A stretch of DNA of 29,784 nt. It comes from a virus. The stretch is from positions 1 through 29,784 of IMG/VR virus record IMGVR_UViG_3300035698_000329; one strand, written 5' to 3'. Below are positions 8,387-16,857 of the stretch, piece by piece; positions within the stretch are counted from its first letter, which is position 1; each line of letters starts with the position of its first letter. Made by a program: the position numbers and the translations under genes. The notes under the pieces are model-generated. The model was not told the DNA's origin, did no database searches, and was given only the letters and a program-made list of their open reading frames with translations.

Positions 8387-8779
8387 TCACGCGATCACAG
8401 TGCCATCGGGCAGCGTCTTACCCAACAGGTCGGCGGCAGACAGAGCGGAGACCTCGACCGTGGTGGTCAGGCCGTCCGGTGGTTTGACTGTCTCTACGAA
8501 GAATCCTTCGGTCGCCGAGAAGATGATCAGGCACTCCCGGCGAAGCGTTACGCCCTCAAGCTGCGAGTTCCAGAGCACGACCTCGGTAGGCCGCTCATGG
8601 GTCTCTGCGTATGAGAGGTTCGTTCCGGCGAGGTTGCCCGCGAGTTTGGACTCATCGTGACGCCGCGCAGTAATGGGGTCAGGCAACAGAGTGCCTGAGC
8701 GGTCGTAAAACGAGGCAGGACGGGCCATGAAGTCATGGAGCGCCTGCCTCGATCTGGCTTTGATTTCAGCCATAGACAT
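8387..8779 (-). CDS. Head-tail connector (head completion) protein
   Basis: A 130-residue protein starts MSMAEIKARSRQALHDFMA. The N-terminal amphipathic helix followed by a beta-rich body containing RPTEVVLWNSQLEG and FSATEGFFVETVKPPDG, with a closing LPDGTVIA, resembles small head-closure proteins of the lambda gpFII type. The position between the capsid-side small gene (8782-9138) and the gpZ-like gene supports a neck role. MSM gives two in-frame ATGs, and the second (8773) is equally possible. The stop of the upstream gene is 2 bases before the first ATG, suggesting coupled translation. No enzymatic motif is present. Confidence 0.6.
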   Translation of the reverse strand: MSMAEIKARSRQALHDFMARPASFYDRSGTLLPDPITARRHDESKLAGNLAGTNLSYAETHERPTEVVLWNSQLEGVTLRRECLIIFSATEGFFVETVKPPDGLTTTVEVSALSAADLLGKTLPDGTVIA

Positions 8780-8781
8780 GA

Positions 8782-9138
8782 TCAGACGAGGTTCTCGCCG
8801 TCGTCGTCTTTGCCTTCGCCTTCGTCTTTGCCTGCCTCGGGATCCGCTTTCTTGGCTGGGGCTTTCTTGGCCGGGGCTTTCTTGGCCGGAGCCGTCTTGC
8901 CGCTCACCTTGATCGGTGCGTTGCTCTTCTCGGTGTCCTTGACCAGAGCGATTGCGCTCTTGGACAAGAGTTCCTTACAAGTTTCGCTGTCCGGGTCGAT
9001 CTCGAACAAGGACTTCGCCGGAATGATTACAACCTTCGGAGGCGTGGGCGCGATGCCCTTGGACTTGTCGCCAGCCTTGCCGGGTGTCTCTGTGATGTGG
9101 ACCTCTGTGATCGCACGGTACGTTTTTAAAGCAGCCAT
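8782..9138 (-). CDS. Small capsid-module protein with Lys-Ala-Pro repeats
   Basis: A 118-residue protein starts MAALKTYRAITEVHITETPG, with GGGAG 8 bases before the ATG. Residues 1-75 look beta-rich (VVIIPAKSLFEIDPDSE). The C-terminal third is low complexity: three PAKKA-type repeats, encoded by near-identical 18-base units, then an acidic tail GKDEGEGKDDDGENLV. The position just after the major capsid gene suggests a head or connector accessory protein. Small capsid-module proteins with such basic-then-acidic tails occur in other phages. I do not recognise a family, and the function is unknown. Confidence 0.75.
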   Translation of the reverse strand: MAALKTYRAITEVHITETPGKAGDKSKGIAPTPPKVVIIPAKSLFEIDPDSETCKELLSKSAIALVKDTEKSNAPIKVSGKTAPAKKAPAKKAPAKKADPEAGKDEGEGKDDDGENLV

Positions 9139-9171
9139 TGAATAGTCTCCCTAGATGACTGTGGTTGGGTT

Positions 9172-9196
9172 GTGACGGCCCACCATGGGCCGTCAC
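9172..9196 (-). terminator. Strong hairpin downstream of major capsid gene (no U tract)
   Basis: A perfect 11-bp stem with a 3-base loop (GTGACGGCCCA, loop, TGGGCCGTCAC) lies between the capsid stop at 9205 and the next ATG at 9138. No T-run follows on the minus strand, so it is not a standard intrinsic terminator. It may act as a partial terminator, RNA-processing site or 3' stabiliser that keeps capsid mRNA more abundant than downstream messages. Confidence 0.7.
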
Positions 9197-9204
9197 TGGT
9201 GGTC

Positions 9205-10260
9205 TTAGACGACCCGTGCGCGGAAGGTTGCGTTCGGGTTGATCGGAACCATGAGGGGTGCCGACTGCGACATAACGAAGGTCGCGGAAGGGTCTTCCTG
9301 ATTCCACATCTTCGGGAAGATGGCGAGAGGCTGGAAGCCTGCCGACACGTCCTGAATTGCGCCAAAGCAACGGATGCCACTCACGCTCGGCGAGGTCAGT
9401 ACCACGTCCGCCGCGTTCATGAAGTCGGTGACGGTGCCGTCAGCCAACTCGTAGTAATCCGAATAGACATAGACCTCGGTCGTGCCGTTCAACTTACCGA
9501 CGTACTCAACATCCAGACCTTCCATCACGCCGAAGTTCAGATCGAGACCACCCTGCTGTGCAGGACGATAATCTGTCTTGATCAGATCGCGGATTTCGGC
9601 GTCTGCACGCATGATCTCCCATGCGTCGATGCCAACCGTCAGACGGTTCGCTACGCCGCCATGTTTCGCCCGGCGCATTGTCTTCTTCCACGTCTCAAGC
9701 AGAGACAGGATGGAGACGCCAGACTGACCCCAGCGTGAGCCACCGGTCAGTGTAACGGTGTGCCCTGCGGCCCGCTGGAAGTCCACGACCTTGCGAGGAT
9801 AGTTGTCGTCCTCAAGGGTCACGGAGCCATTCAGCACAGCTTCAGCAGCCATCCACTCCCAGCGACGTTCGATGGCTTCACGGTGCTGACGAAGGATGTC
9901 AGCCACGATTGCCTGATAACGCTGCTGCGGGCTCATGGGTGCGGAAGAGTTCAGTTCACCAAAGCCTGCTGCCCGGCGGATCACGCGGCTTGCGCTCACG
10001 GAGTCCTTGGGCTTGACGTAGGCCGGTTTCACCGAACCGCGCTCTTCGGCTGCGGAATAGATCGGAACACCCTGCGCGGTCGGTACGACCAGAGGCGCAA
10101 TCTTGCGGTTCTCTTGCAGCTTGGAGAAGTCGATCTCTTCGGTGTCGAACTGAATCGTCTGGCCGAAGCACAGACCAAGCCAATAGTTCGAGGGGGCTTC
10201 CATGTGGCGCATCGTACCCAGCAGGGTGGATGTGTCGTAAATGTTATTGGAAAGTGACAT
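9205..10260 (-). CDS. Major capsid protein, lambda gpE family
   Basis: A 351-residue protein begins MSLSNNIYDTSTLLGTMRHM. Length and patterns match the Phage_cap_E family: FGQTIQFDTEEIDFSKLQEN, RKIAPLVVPTAQG, the basic stretch around SVSASRVIRRAAGFGEL and the helix QRYQAIVADILRQHREAIER. A later AWEIMRADAEIRDLIK helix and a Pro-rich end near QSAPLMVPINPNATFRARVV also fit. The protein forms the HK97-fold icosahedral shell. It follows the decoration gene as in lambda (D then E). GAAAGG lies about 9 bases before the ATG. The gene is followed by a strong hairpin that may favour its message. Confidence 0.93.
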   Translation of the reverse strand: MSLSNNIYDTSTLLGTMRHMEAPSNYWLGLCFGQTIQFDTEEIDFSKLQENRKIAPLVVPTAQGVPIYSAAEERGSVKPAYVKPKDSVSASRVIRRAAGFGELNSSAPMSPQQRYQAIVADILRQHREAIERRWEWMAAEAVLNGSVTLEDDNYPRKVVDFQRAAGHTVTLTGGSRWGQSGVSILSLLETWKKTMRRAKHGGVANRLTVGIDAWEIMRADAEIRDLIKTDYRPAQQGGLDLNFGVMEGLDVEYVGKLNGTTEVYVYSDYYELADGTVTDFMNAADVVLTSPSVSGIRCFGAIQDVSAGFQPLAIFPKMWNQEDPSATFVMSQSAPLMVPINPNATFRARVV

Positions 10261-10307
10261 GCGGGTTAACCTTTCTTGCCTGTCAAACTGGTGTGATCAA
10301 ACCCGAC

Positions 10308-10745
10308 TTACGGGTAGATCGCATCCGAGTTGAATTTGCCCTTGGAGACGAAGATCGTCGGCGACACTGAGCCTTGGAAGGCAGCAGCTTTTTTCGCGTC
10401 CGTATCGTAGGTGGAATCCCAAGTCAGGGCGTCCATCTCGAAGTGGCCCATCACGTAGACAGACACGGAAGCCGTGTCGCCGTCAGCAATGGTGATCGGC
10501 ATGGCCGCGATGTAGTCGGCGGTGCCTGCATCTGGGGTGGCATTGTAATCGGCCAGTGCGCCCGCGCCATTCAGCACGTCGAGGAAGCCAATTTCAAGGT
10601 CATCGCCGGAAGCGGTGAACTGGACAACCTGAGTCGTCAGAGCGGGGGTGTCCCCGAACTGCCAATTCTGCTTGTTGCCCCATGATTCCTTAGCGAAGCC
10701 AGCGATGCCGGGCTCGGAATAAGGTACTTTGTTATCAACAGCCAT
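10308..10745 (-). CDS. Head decoration protein, lambda gpD family
   Basis: A 145-residue protein starts MAVDNKVPYSEPGIAGFAKE. It sits between the protease/scaffold gene and the major capsid gene, exactly where lambda gpD lies. Size and composition (Gly, Ala, Asp, Thr; beta strands such as ASVSVYVMGHFEMDALTW) agree with head decoration proteins, which trim the capsid surface as trimers and stabilise the expanded shell. It has a very good ribosome site, AGGAG about 8 bases before ATG. It is separated by 42 bases from the upstream gene and 47 from the capsid gene. The call rests mainly on synteny plus general sequence character. Confidence 0.82.
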   Translation of the reverse strand: MAVDNKVPYSEPGIAGFAKESWGNKQNWQFGDTPALTTQVVQFTASGDDLEIGFLDVLNGAGALADYNATPDAGTADYIAAMPITIADGDTASVSVYVMGHFEMDALTWDSTYDTDAKKAAAFQGSVSPTIFVSKGKFNSDAIYP

Positions 10746-10788
10746 GTGTTTATCTCCTGCTATTGAGAGGTGGTGCCGTTAATCCGGC

Positions 10789-11241
10789 TTACGAAGCACG
10801 CTGGGGGCGCATGTCCCGACCCGTGAGGGCCGCATACGAACCGAGCAGGTCGTTAGAGGTGGTGCCTTCAGCTTTCGGGTCGGAACCCTGCACTTCAGCG
10901 CCGATCTCAGGGCCGTCCATGTTTGCTGCAAAAGGGGTGGGGGCAGGGGCTTTGGGTGCTTCCTGCGTCGAGGCTGCGGGAGCCGCTGCGGGAGCAGCTT
11001 CCTTGGGCATCTTGCCGAGGGCTGTCACGGCTGCGTCTGCTGCCATGCCGGTGTCGGCCAGTGCGCGGGCAGCGGTCGGGCGATCTTTGGCCTCGTCGCT
11101 GTCCATAATGGCAGAAGTGCGTGTGCGCTCTGCCGTAGCACCTTCGTCGCGGGCAGCAGTAACCGCCGCGTCCATCTGTGCCTGAGTGATCTGACCGCCT
11201 TCGTTCTCGGCAGCCGGGGTCTTGGGTGTTGAGGTAGCCAT
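10789..11241 (-). CDS. Nu3-like scaffold from internal in-frame start
   Basis: Within the protease gene, ATG 11241 is preceded by GGAG with an ideal 6-base spacer. Translation from here gives a 150-residue protein starting MATSTPKTPAAENEGGQ, comprising exactly the Ala/Glu/Pro-rich scaffold region and none of the peptidase. Lambda makes its Nu3 scaffold this way from an in-frame start inside C. The site and the domain boundary agree, but use of the start is inference. Confidence 0.55.
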   Translation of the reverse strand: MATSTPKTPAAENEGGQITQAQMDAAVTAARDEGATAERTRTSAIMDSDEAKDRPTAARALADTGMAADAAVTALGKMPKEAAPAAAPAASTQEAPKAPAPTPFAANMDGPEIGAEVQGSDPKAEGTTSNDLLGSYAALTGRDMRPQRAS

Positions 11242-12105
11242 TGTGTGCTCCATCTCCGTTGCGGCCATCTGAAGTTCGGCCAGTTCATCGTTCATCGTAC
11301 CGACACGATCTGCGAAACCAACTTCCACAGCGTTCGATGCGTCGTAGGTAAGCGCCTCGGTATCCCGAACCGCTTGTTCTTCCATCCCTCGGTTGCTTGC
11401 CACAAGAGCGACAAACTCGCCGTAGGTACGGTCGATCTTTCCCTGAATACGATCTTTGGTCGCTTCAGGCAATGCTTCATAAGGGTTGCCGTCAACCTTG
11501 TGTTTACCGGCATAGATGAACGTGACTTTCACGCCCATCTTTTCCATGCGTCCACTCATGTCCATGTGCATGGTGACGATCCCGACCGAGCCGACCCCGC
11601 CTGACCGCGCAATGGTGATGCTGTCGGCTGCGGTGGCAAGGCTGTACGAAGCGGAATAGGAGTGGTCGTTCGCCACGGCCCGCATCGGCTTGGTGCCACG
11701 CATCGCCGCGATCTTCTCGACCAGTTCGAAGTTGCCCGCGACCTCGCCGCCGGGGCTGTCGTGGTCAAACACAATCGCATCGACATCTGGGTCTTCCATC
11801 CCGCGCTCGACCGCACGTTCGATGTACTGGTAGCCCGTCGCCATGGAGCCGAACTTGACCGACATCTTGTTCATGAGCACGCCCTTGACGGGGATGATCA
11901 GGGTGCGGGCTTGTACGTTGTACGGACGCAGCCACGCAACGAAGTCGTCGTCGTCGTCCCAGAAGTCATCGGTCAGCATGTTCTCCGAGAGCGCCATGGC
12001 CTCGGGGAACTTTTCGTGTGCCTGCATCTCGACGATACAGTTTGCGAAGAGGTCCTCGGAGCCCGGCTGCAAGAGAAGGGGGTTCTGGACCAGACGGGCC
12101 ATCAT
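10789..12105 (-). CDS. Capsid maturation protease / scaffold (S49, gpC-like)
   Basis: I chose ATG 12105 (MMARLVQNPLLLQPGSED) because GGTGGGG lies just upstream and it clears the portal stop at 12116. The product is 438 residues. Residues about 60-260 form an S49 (SppA/ClpP-fold) peptidase: VDAIVFDHDSPGGEV, then DHSYSASYSLATAADSI with the likely Ser nucleophile, SVGIVTMHMDMSGRMEKMG, and GKHKVDGNPYE with the likely Lys. The last 150 residues are a low-complexity, Ala/Glu/Pro-rich scaffold, as in lambda gpC/Nu3. The protein should cleave scaffold and portal or capsid partners during prohead maturation. An internal start for the scaffold alone is likely (see 10789-11241). Confidence 0.92.
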   Translation of the reverse strand: MMARLVQNPLLLQPGSEDLFANCIVEMQAHEKFPEAMALSENMLTDDFWDDDDDFVAWLRPYNVQARTLIIPVKGVLMNKMSVKFGSMATGYQYIERAVERGMEDPDVDAIVFDHDSPGGEVAGNFELVEKIAAMRGTKPMRAVANDHSYSASYSLATAADSITIARSGGVGSVGIVTMHMDMSGRMEKMGVKVTFIYAGKHKVDGNPYEALPEATKDRIQGKIDRTYGEFVALVASNRGMEEQAVRDTEALTYDASNAVEVGFADRVGTMNDELAELQMAATEMEHTMATSTPKTPAAENEGGQITQAQMDAAVTAARDEGATAERTRTSAIMDSDEAKDRPTAARALADTGMAADAAVTALGKMPKEAAPAAAPAASTQEAPKAPAPTPFAANMDGPEIGAEVQGSDPKAEGTTSNDLLGSYAALTGRDMRPQRAS

Positions 12106-12115
12106 GACCCCACCA

Positions 12116-13801
12116 TCATTCCTCGTCTGCATTGGCAATATCCTTGTCGTTGCTGTCGGCTTCCCGTGTCGTACCGGATGCCGCGTTGACGCTGTTGTCC
12201 TCGTAGAGTTCGATGTTGCGCGTGTCACGCTCTTTCGCCTCTCGTTCCAACTGAGCATAGACCTTACGCCAATCTTTGCCAAGGCGGCTGAGTTCGTCCT
12301 CGTGGGTGGACAGGCCGTACTTGATCCGAAGGACTGCTGCCTGCGTCTCTTTGAGTTCGTCGATCTGGCCGCGTGATGCCCCAATCCAATCCGCCTGAGT
12401 GAGGGCGTCGAACATGAGGTTCTGGTGTCCGTTGGTGTAGAGAAGACCCGCGTCGGAGGACGGGAAGGACTCGATCTGACCTTGGTTGATCGCCTCTTCC
12501 AGCCACAGCCGGTAGACATAGTTCGCCATGCGGTCGGCGACCTCTTTCTTCCGGGTCTGCATGAAGCGGTGCGTCTGCGCCATGGCTGCCCGAGCGGACG
12601 AGTAGTTCGTCTTCGAATAGTCCCGGCTCAGTTCCTCATAGGACACGTTGAGCGCGACCGCGATGTAGCGCAGCAGCGATGTCTCAAAGTCCTGACCAAC
12701 CCCGCCCGGCGTACCGGCAGGGGTAAGGTTCAGCTTGGTTCCCGGGAAGAGATGAGGTACACGCACGCCGTCGATCTGCATGTTCTTAGACGACCCCGTA
12801 TAGTCCGAGATCGCGGACAGATAATCCGTGGCGTAGTCGGTGATCGCGTTGGCCGTGTCGCCCGCGCCCATCTGCTGATAGACGACTTCCGGCGGCAGTT
12901 CTGATTCAATGCTGGCCGCATACGTCGCGTTGACCACGGCGTTCTGCAAGGTGACATCCCGGAACTTCTTGGTGATCGCCAGTTCGCGCAAGCTGGTCGA
13001 GATGTCCGACACTGCCCGGCTCTGATCGACGCGCTTTTCGTTCAGGATGTGGATGACCTGCTGACGGCCCCAAGGCTTCTGGAAGCCGACCTCTTTGTAG
13101 TCGAGGAAGTCGGGCTGGATCAGGTTCGGCATGTAGTCATGGGGGTGGTGCGTGCGGATAAACGCAGAGACCGGCCCGCCGTAACTGTCGAACCGGATGC
13201 CGCCTTTGACCCGGGGGTTGCTCATTTCTTGGAAGGGGGTGATCAGACGGTCGGGGTCGATCATCTGAATCGCTGTCTTGAACTCACGACGCTTGGTGTT
13301 GATCCACTCCGCTGTCGCCAGCACCTCGCCGCCGTAGACGAAGACGCCCACAGCCAGCCGGATCAGGGATGTCAGATCGGACTTGCGCCGAGCGTCCACC
13401 CAATTGTGGGGGCTCTCTGCCCAGACTTGGAACTTGCTCTCGATCTCTTCTTGGAACGCCTCGGCCTGATCGTCTGTCCAACCGAGAACCCGGACGTTGG
13501 GCTTCGCGTTGAGGACGTACATATGGCCGACAATCGCGTCCTTATGAAGCTGTTCGCCGCCCGCCACGTAGGCGTCATTGCGACCGAGGTCCCGGGACCG
13601 CGCATCTAGCATCGCCTTCTCGGGCAAGATGGCCGCGTCCGCTGATTGCAGCGGGGGAGACCATGTGTTGATCTGCTTGTCGAACTGAGCCGCGCCGTCA
13701 TACGCCCCGGAGAACGCCATCTGCTTGGCGTTGCCCCCGACCAGTTCGTCGAGGTCCTGTGCGATCTGCGCCTGCTCGGCGTTCAATACTTGGATGCCCA
13801 T
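12116..13801 (-). CDS. Portal protein, lambda gpB family
   Basis: A 561-residue protein starts MGIQVLNAEQAQIAQDLDEL. Features of the lambda portal family are an N-terminal arm with WSPPLQSADAAILPEK and LDARSRDLGRNDAYVAGGE. The wing and stem region contains MIDPDRLITPFQ, HHPHDYM and KPWGRQQVIHILNEKRVDQS. The long crown helix near LNVSYEELSRDYSKTNYSSA is highly characteristic. It forms the dodecameric ring through which DNA enters the head. Its ATG overlaps the gpW stop (TAATG). Its stop lies 10 bases before the protease start, matching the lambda order W-B-C. The C-terminus is acidic and contains several Asp/Glu/Asn residues. Confidence 0.94.
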   Translation of the reverse strand: MGIQVLNAEQAQIAQDLDELVGGNAKQMAFSGAYDGAAQFDKQINTWSPPLQSADAAILPEKAMLDARSRDLGRNDAYVAGGEQLHKDAIVGHMYVLNAKPNVRVLGWTDDQAEAFQEEIESKFQVWAESPHNWVDARRKSDLTSLIRLAVGVFVYGGEVLATAEWINTKRREFKTAIQMIDPDRLITPFQEMSNPRVKGGIRFDSYGGPVSAFIRTHHPHDYMPNLIQPDFLDYKEVGFQKPWGRQQVIHILNEKRVDQSRAVSDISTSLRELAITKKFRDVTLQNAVVNATYAASIESELPPEVVYQQMGAGDTANAITDYATDYLSAISDYTGSSKNMQIDGVRVPHLFPGTKLNLTPAGTPGGVGQDFETSLLRYIAVALNVSYEELSRDYSKTNYSSARAAMAQTHRFMQTRKKEVADRMANYVYRLWLEEAINQGQIESFPSSDAGLLYTNGHQNLMFDALTQADWIGASRGQIDELKETQAAVLRIKYGLSTHEDELSRLGKDWRKVYAQLEREAKERDTRNIELYEDNSVNAASGTTREADSNDKDIANADEE

Positions 13802-14040
13802 TATACCATGTTCACTCTCATTGGCCCGGTGACGGTAGTCACGCCGAGCGCCAATTTCAGTTCGTAGATATAGGCCCGCAACCGTCCTGCGTTCGCTGCC
13901 GTAAATTCTACGCGCTCACCATTCTGGTCCACGAAGGTCCGAGCCTGACCGCCCAAGAGCAGGTTGTGCAGCGCAGCCTGTGCTTCGCTTAGCTGCGTCG
14001 TGTAGAGCGTTCTTTCTTCTGCCGTCAGGGTCGTAGCCAT
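13801..14040 (-). CDS. Head-tail joining protein, lambda gpW family
   Basis: A 79-residue protein reads MATTLTAEERTLYTTQLSEA followed by a short helix, a beta-hairpin (RTFVDQNGERVEFTAAN) and a final helix (LRAYIYELKLALG). This helix-hairpin-helix order and length are those of gpW, which binds the portal and creates the adaptor surface for head completion. The position between large terminase and portal is diagnostic. GAGG lies 6 bases before the ATG. The final codons overlap the portal ATG, so translation is probably coupled. Confidence 0.88.
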   Translation of the reverse strand: MATTLTAEERTLYTTQLSEAQAALHNLLLGGQARTFVDQNGERVEFTAANAGRLRAYIYELKLALGVTTVTGPMRVNMV

Positions 14041-14048
14041 GTTCTACC

Positions 14049-16199
14049 TCATGCAAGATTTGATGCGAGGTCCTTCAGGGACCGTCGTGCTGTGCGTTCC
14101 GATGTGTAGGGCTTATCCTCTACTTCCGGGTCAAATACCAGATCGTTCATATCCCACTCTTCCGCCCAGAGAGGTGGGTCTTGCCAGTTAATATGCTCGA
14201 TATTGATGCTAGGCGTCAACTGCGCTGCCAGACAATAGGCCAGAAGGTCCCAGCTTTCGTTTCTGAAAGACTTCGGATTGAGCCAACCCTTCTGGGGGTC
14301 TCTGACCTCGACCGTCAGTTCGATGAAGAAATTGTCGTCCAGCCAATCGGGAAACAGGATGCCGTTGCCGGGCTCTATTCGGTCGAGCATGTTGTTCAAC
14401 GAATCCTTCACCAGATTGGTGTTGATGAAGAGCACAGGGACTTCGCCGCGTGCGCCCGCGTGCCTGTCTTTGCGCTGGCTGTCCGGGTACGAGATCATCG
14501 CCCGGGGAGCGGTCTTGGTCGATGCACCCTTGAGCAACAGGAACCGGCCAGCAAGGCCCGGACGCCAGCTATAATCGCCCTCGTCGCTGTCCTCGACCTC
14601 GTGACCCTCTTCGGAGCGGTCGCCCCACTTGAGCCAGCGGTAGAAGTCATAGGCGTTGGATGTCGTACCGGCTTTACCACCTGAGTCGCAGACCGTGAAG
14701 CGCACGCCCATCGCCCGACCGGAGCCGTCGATCAGGGGGTACGTCTTGTCCATGACCTCTTCGACCAGCAGCTTCCAATCTTCCGGGTGCGCCCCGGGGT
14801 TGACCCAGAATCTCTCGCCCTCGGAGTCGTGCCGCTTCGACTTGCGGATTTCGAACCGATCTACGACCGAGATGTCTTTGTTCGCGTGGATGCCGTGGAC
14901 CTGCACGACGAAGCGGTTCTTCTGCACGTCGATGCTGGCAATCAAGAAGCGGACGCCCACGGGCACCTGCCTGATCGCCAGAGGCTTCGCCCGTGCCTTC
15001 AGGACCTCGGGCACGCGGTCGTTGGTCATCGACTTCGGGGTATATGGTTTCCCCTGATCGGTGTTGATCGTCGTCTTCAGGGATTCCTCGGAGCCGTTGC
15101 TCTGATACTCCCGCTCGGCGGTGATGTAGTTGAAGACCAGCGTCTTCCAATCCGAGAACGCGGCAGCCACACCCTTGAGCCAGAACGAAGCGATGGTCGA
15201 GCGAATCGGCTGCCCGTGGATCACACCGTCTTGGTCGATGTCACAATTATCAGGCACCCAGCGACCATTGCGGTTCAACTCGTGCTTGCCCGGGCGACCG
15301 TCTACCGGATCGTGGTGGTAGATCGCGGAGCAGTGCGGGCAGCAGAGATGCGCTTCCTCGGCTGCCTTCATGGCGTCTTCGGTGTCTTCGTATTCCAGCA
15401 GTTCGAAGTCTGGCTCGAACCAATTCCGGCAATCCACGCACTGCCAATACCACAGCCGCCGGTCGCCTTGGTTGTAGATCGCCAAGATGCCCTGCGTCGG
15501 GGGAGCCTCGTGCTTCGTGGTCTTGATCCACTTAGGGTTGTCCACGGCATAACCCGGCGATGATTCAACCGCACACATGCCGTGACTGCGGAAGGTGGTC
15601 GCACGCTTACGGGCCAGAGAGAACGCCGAGCCCTCGCCGTCGATGTTGGCTGGCATACGGTCGTAGTCTGTGAGCCACAGACGAGGGATAGGCTTACCCG
15701 AGAGTTCGTTGATCGCGGGCCACGACATAGAGAGCATCATGCCGGAGCGATACTGCTTATCGTAGGTGTTGTCGCTCTGGGTGCCTGCCGCCAGCATGGC
15801 CCCAATATCAGGGCTGTGACGGTGCAGGCGATCTACCCGGCGAATACTGAAGTCACGAGATGTCGTCTGCGATGTCTGCACGATCATCATGTCCGCCGGG
15901 TCGCACTTGGCCGAGTACCCGACCCAATTGATAGCCATGTCGGTCTTCCCTGTCTGGGCAGGGCCAGCGAAACACATGGCCGTGAACTTCTGGCTTTGCA
16001 GCGTGTCCATCGGCTCGACTAGATATGGGGTCACAGAGTTCAGCCACTTACCCACATAGGAGCCGGGGTTGTTCAGATGCCGGTACTCTTCCGCCGACTC
16101 CGATACCGACATGCGCTGAGCAGGGCGGACGGCTTCAGCCGAGTCCAGAATGAGGGCCTCAAGGCTGATATTAAAGGAGGTCTGCGAAGTCATCTTCAT
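14049..16199 (-). CDS. terL: Terminase large subunit, lambda gpA family
   Basis: A 716-residue protein carries a packaging ATPase followed by a nuclease. Walker A is AGPAQTGKTDMAINW at about residue 85. The motif B region contains RLWLTDYDRMP, followed by CAVESSPG, the ATPase coupling segment of gpA-type terminases. A zinc-binding-like pair CVDC ... CPHC lies at about 255-290. The nuclease part includes FLIASIDVQKNRFVVQVHGI and RFTVCDSGGKAGT with candidate metal-binding Asp residues. The enzyme pumps DNA into proheads and cuts it; gpA-type enzymes usually cut at cos sites. It overlaps the small subunit stop by 29 bases and is followed 8 bases later by gpW. Confidence 0.94.
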   Translation of the reverse strand: MKMTSQTSFNISLEALILDSAEAVRPAQRMSVSESAEEYRHLNNPGSYVGKWLNSVTPYLVEPMDTLQSQKFTAMCFAGPAQTGKTDMAINWVGYSAKCDPADMMIVQTSQTTSRDFSIRRVDRLHRHSPDIGAMLAAGTQSDNTYDKQYRSGMMLSMSWPAINELSGKPIPRLWLTDYDRMPANIDGEGSAFSLARKRATTFRSHGMCAVESSPGYAVDNPKWIKTTKHEAPPTQGILAIYNQGDRRLWYWQCVDCRNWFEPDFELLEYEDTEDAMKAAEEAHLCCPHCSAIYHHDPVDGRPGKHELNRNGRWVPDNCDIDQDGVIHGQPIRSTIASFWLKGVAAAFSDWKTLVFNYITAEREYQSNGSEESLKTTINTDQGKPYTPKSMTNDRVPEVLKARAKPLAIRQVPVGVRFLIASIDVQKNRFVVQVHGIHANKDISVVDRFEIRKSKRHDSEGERFWVNPGAHPEDWKLLVEEVMDKTYPLIDGSGRAMGVRFTVCDSGGKAGTTSNAYDFYRWLKWGDRSEEGHEVEDSDEGDYSWRPGLAGRFLLLKGASTKTAPRAMISYPDSQRKDRHAGARGEVPVLFINTNLVKDSLNNMLDRIEPGNGILFPDWLDDNFFIELTVEVRDPQKGWLNPKSFRNESWDLLAYCLAAQLTPSINIEHINWQDPPLWAEEWDMNDLVFDPEVEDKPYTSERTARRSLKDLASNLA

Positions 16200-16857
16200 C
16201 TTGTTTTTCCTCTACCAGATCGGGGTTCAAGACGACCTGAATTTCCTCTTTCGCTTCTTTCAAGATCACCGACAACTCAGCCAACTGTGGGCCTGTCATC
16301 GTGTTCTCGGCGTTCTCTTTGAGCGCATCGAAGATGGTGGTTTGCAGCTTGTCGGTCATCGCGTTCAACAGGTCACGCTGATCCTCGGAGAGGCCGACCT
16401 GCCGTTCGATGGTGTCGCCCCAAAGCTGGATGGTGAATTTCATGGTCTGGAACATGGCCCCGATAGACGAGCGGATCGTCTCCGTGCGCCAAAGCTGACC
16501 CGCGTTCTCTTCCCACTTCTGCCGCTTCAACTGAGCGTCCCAGAAAGCGGTGTTGATCGCCGGGGGCAGGTCTTCCCGCTTGACCTGTGCGAGGATGTCT
16601 TCGATCTTGACCTTCGGTTCCACGAGGTATGCGGCAGCCGTGGACAGGTCGTACAAGTTCTGCGTCTGCGTCGTGCCGCGCGTGCGGTACTCTTTCACGG
16701 GGCAGTTCACCAAGAGCATCTTCGTCTTCTGGGGAGCCAGCTTGAAGGTCTGCGATAGGAACGCGACCGTGACGCCTTGGAGAGCACTGTCCGCCAGTAC
16801 GTTCTGGCTGGCCCCCTTGGCCGCTTGCTCTGCCAATCTCTTGTTGATGTTCGTCAT
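16171..16857 (-). CDS. terS: Terminase small subunit-like protein
   Basis: I start at ATG 16857 because it overlaps the helicase stop as ATGA and has AAGGCGG just upstream; the frame extends further back only inside the helicase. The 228-residue product begins MTNINKRLAEQAAKGASQNV. Residues 15-45 look like a short helix-turn-helix (SALQGVTVAFLSQTFKLAPQ), and YDLSTAAAYLVEPK lies near 70-85. A long helical middle and an acidic C-terminus (VEEKQDEDDFADLL) follow. This architecture and the location directly before the large subunit fit gpNu1/DUF1441-type small terminases, which recognise the packaging site. Family call is moderate; position is strong. Confidence 0.78.
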   Translation of the reverse strand: MTNINKRLAEQAAKGASQNVLADSALQGVTVAFLSQTFKLAPQKTKMLLVNCPVKEYRTRGTTQTQNLYDLSTAAAYLVEPKVKIEDILAQVKREDLPPAINTAFWDAQLKRQKWEENAGQLWRTETIRSSIGAMFQTMKFTIQLWGDTIERQVGLSEDQRDLLNAMTDKLQTTIFDALKENAENTMTGPQLAELSVILKEAKEEIQVVLNPDLVEEKQDEDDFADLL

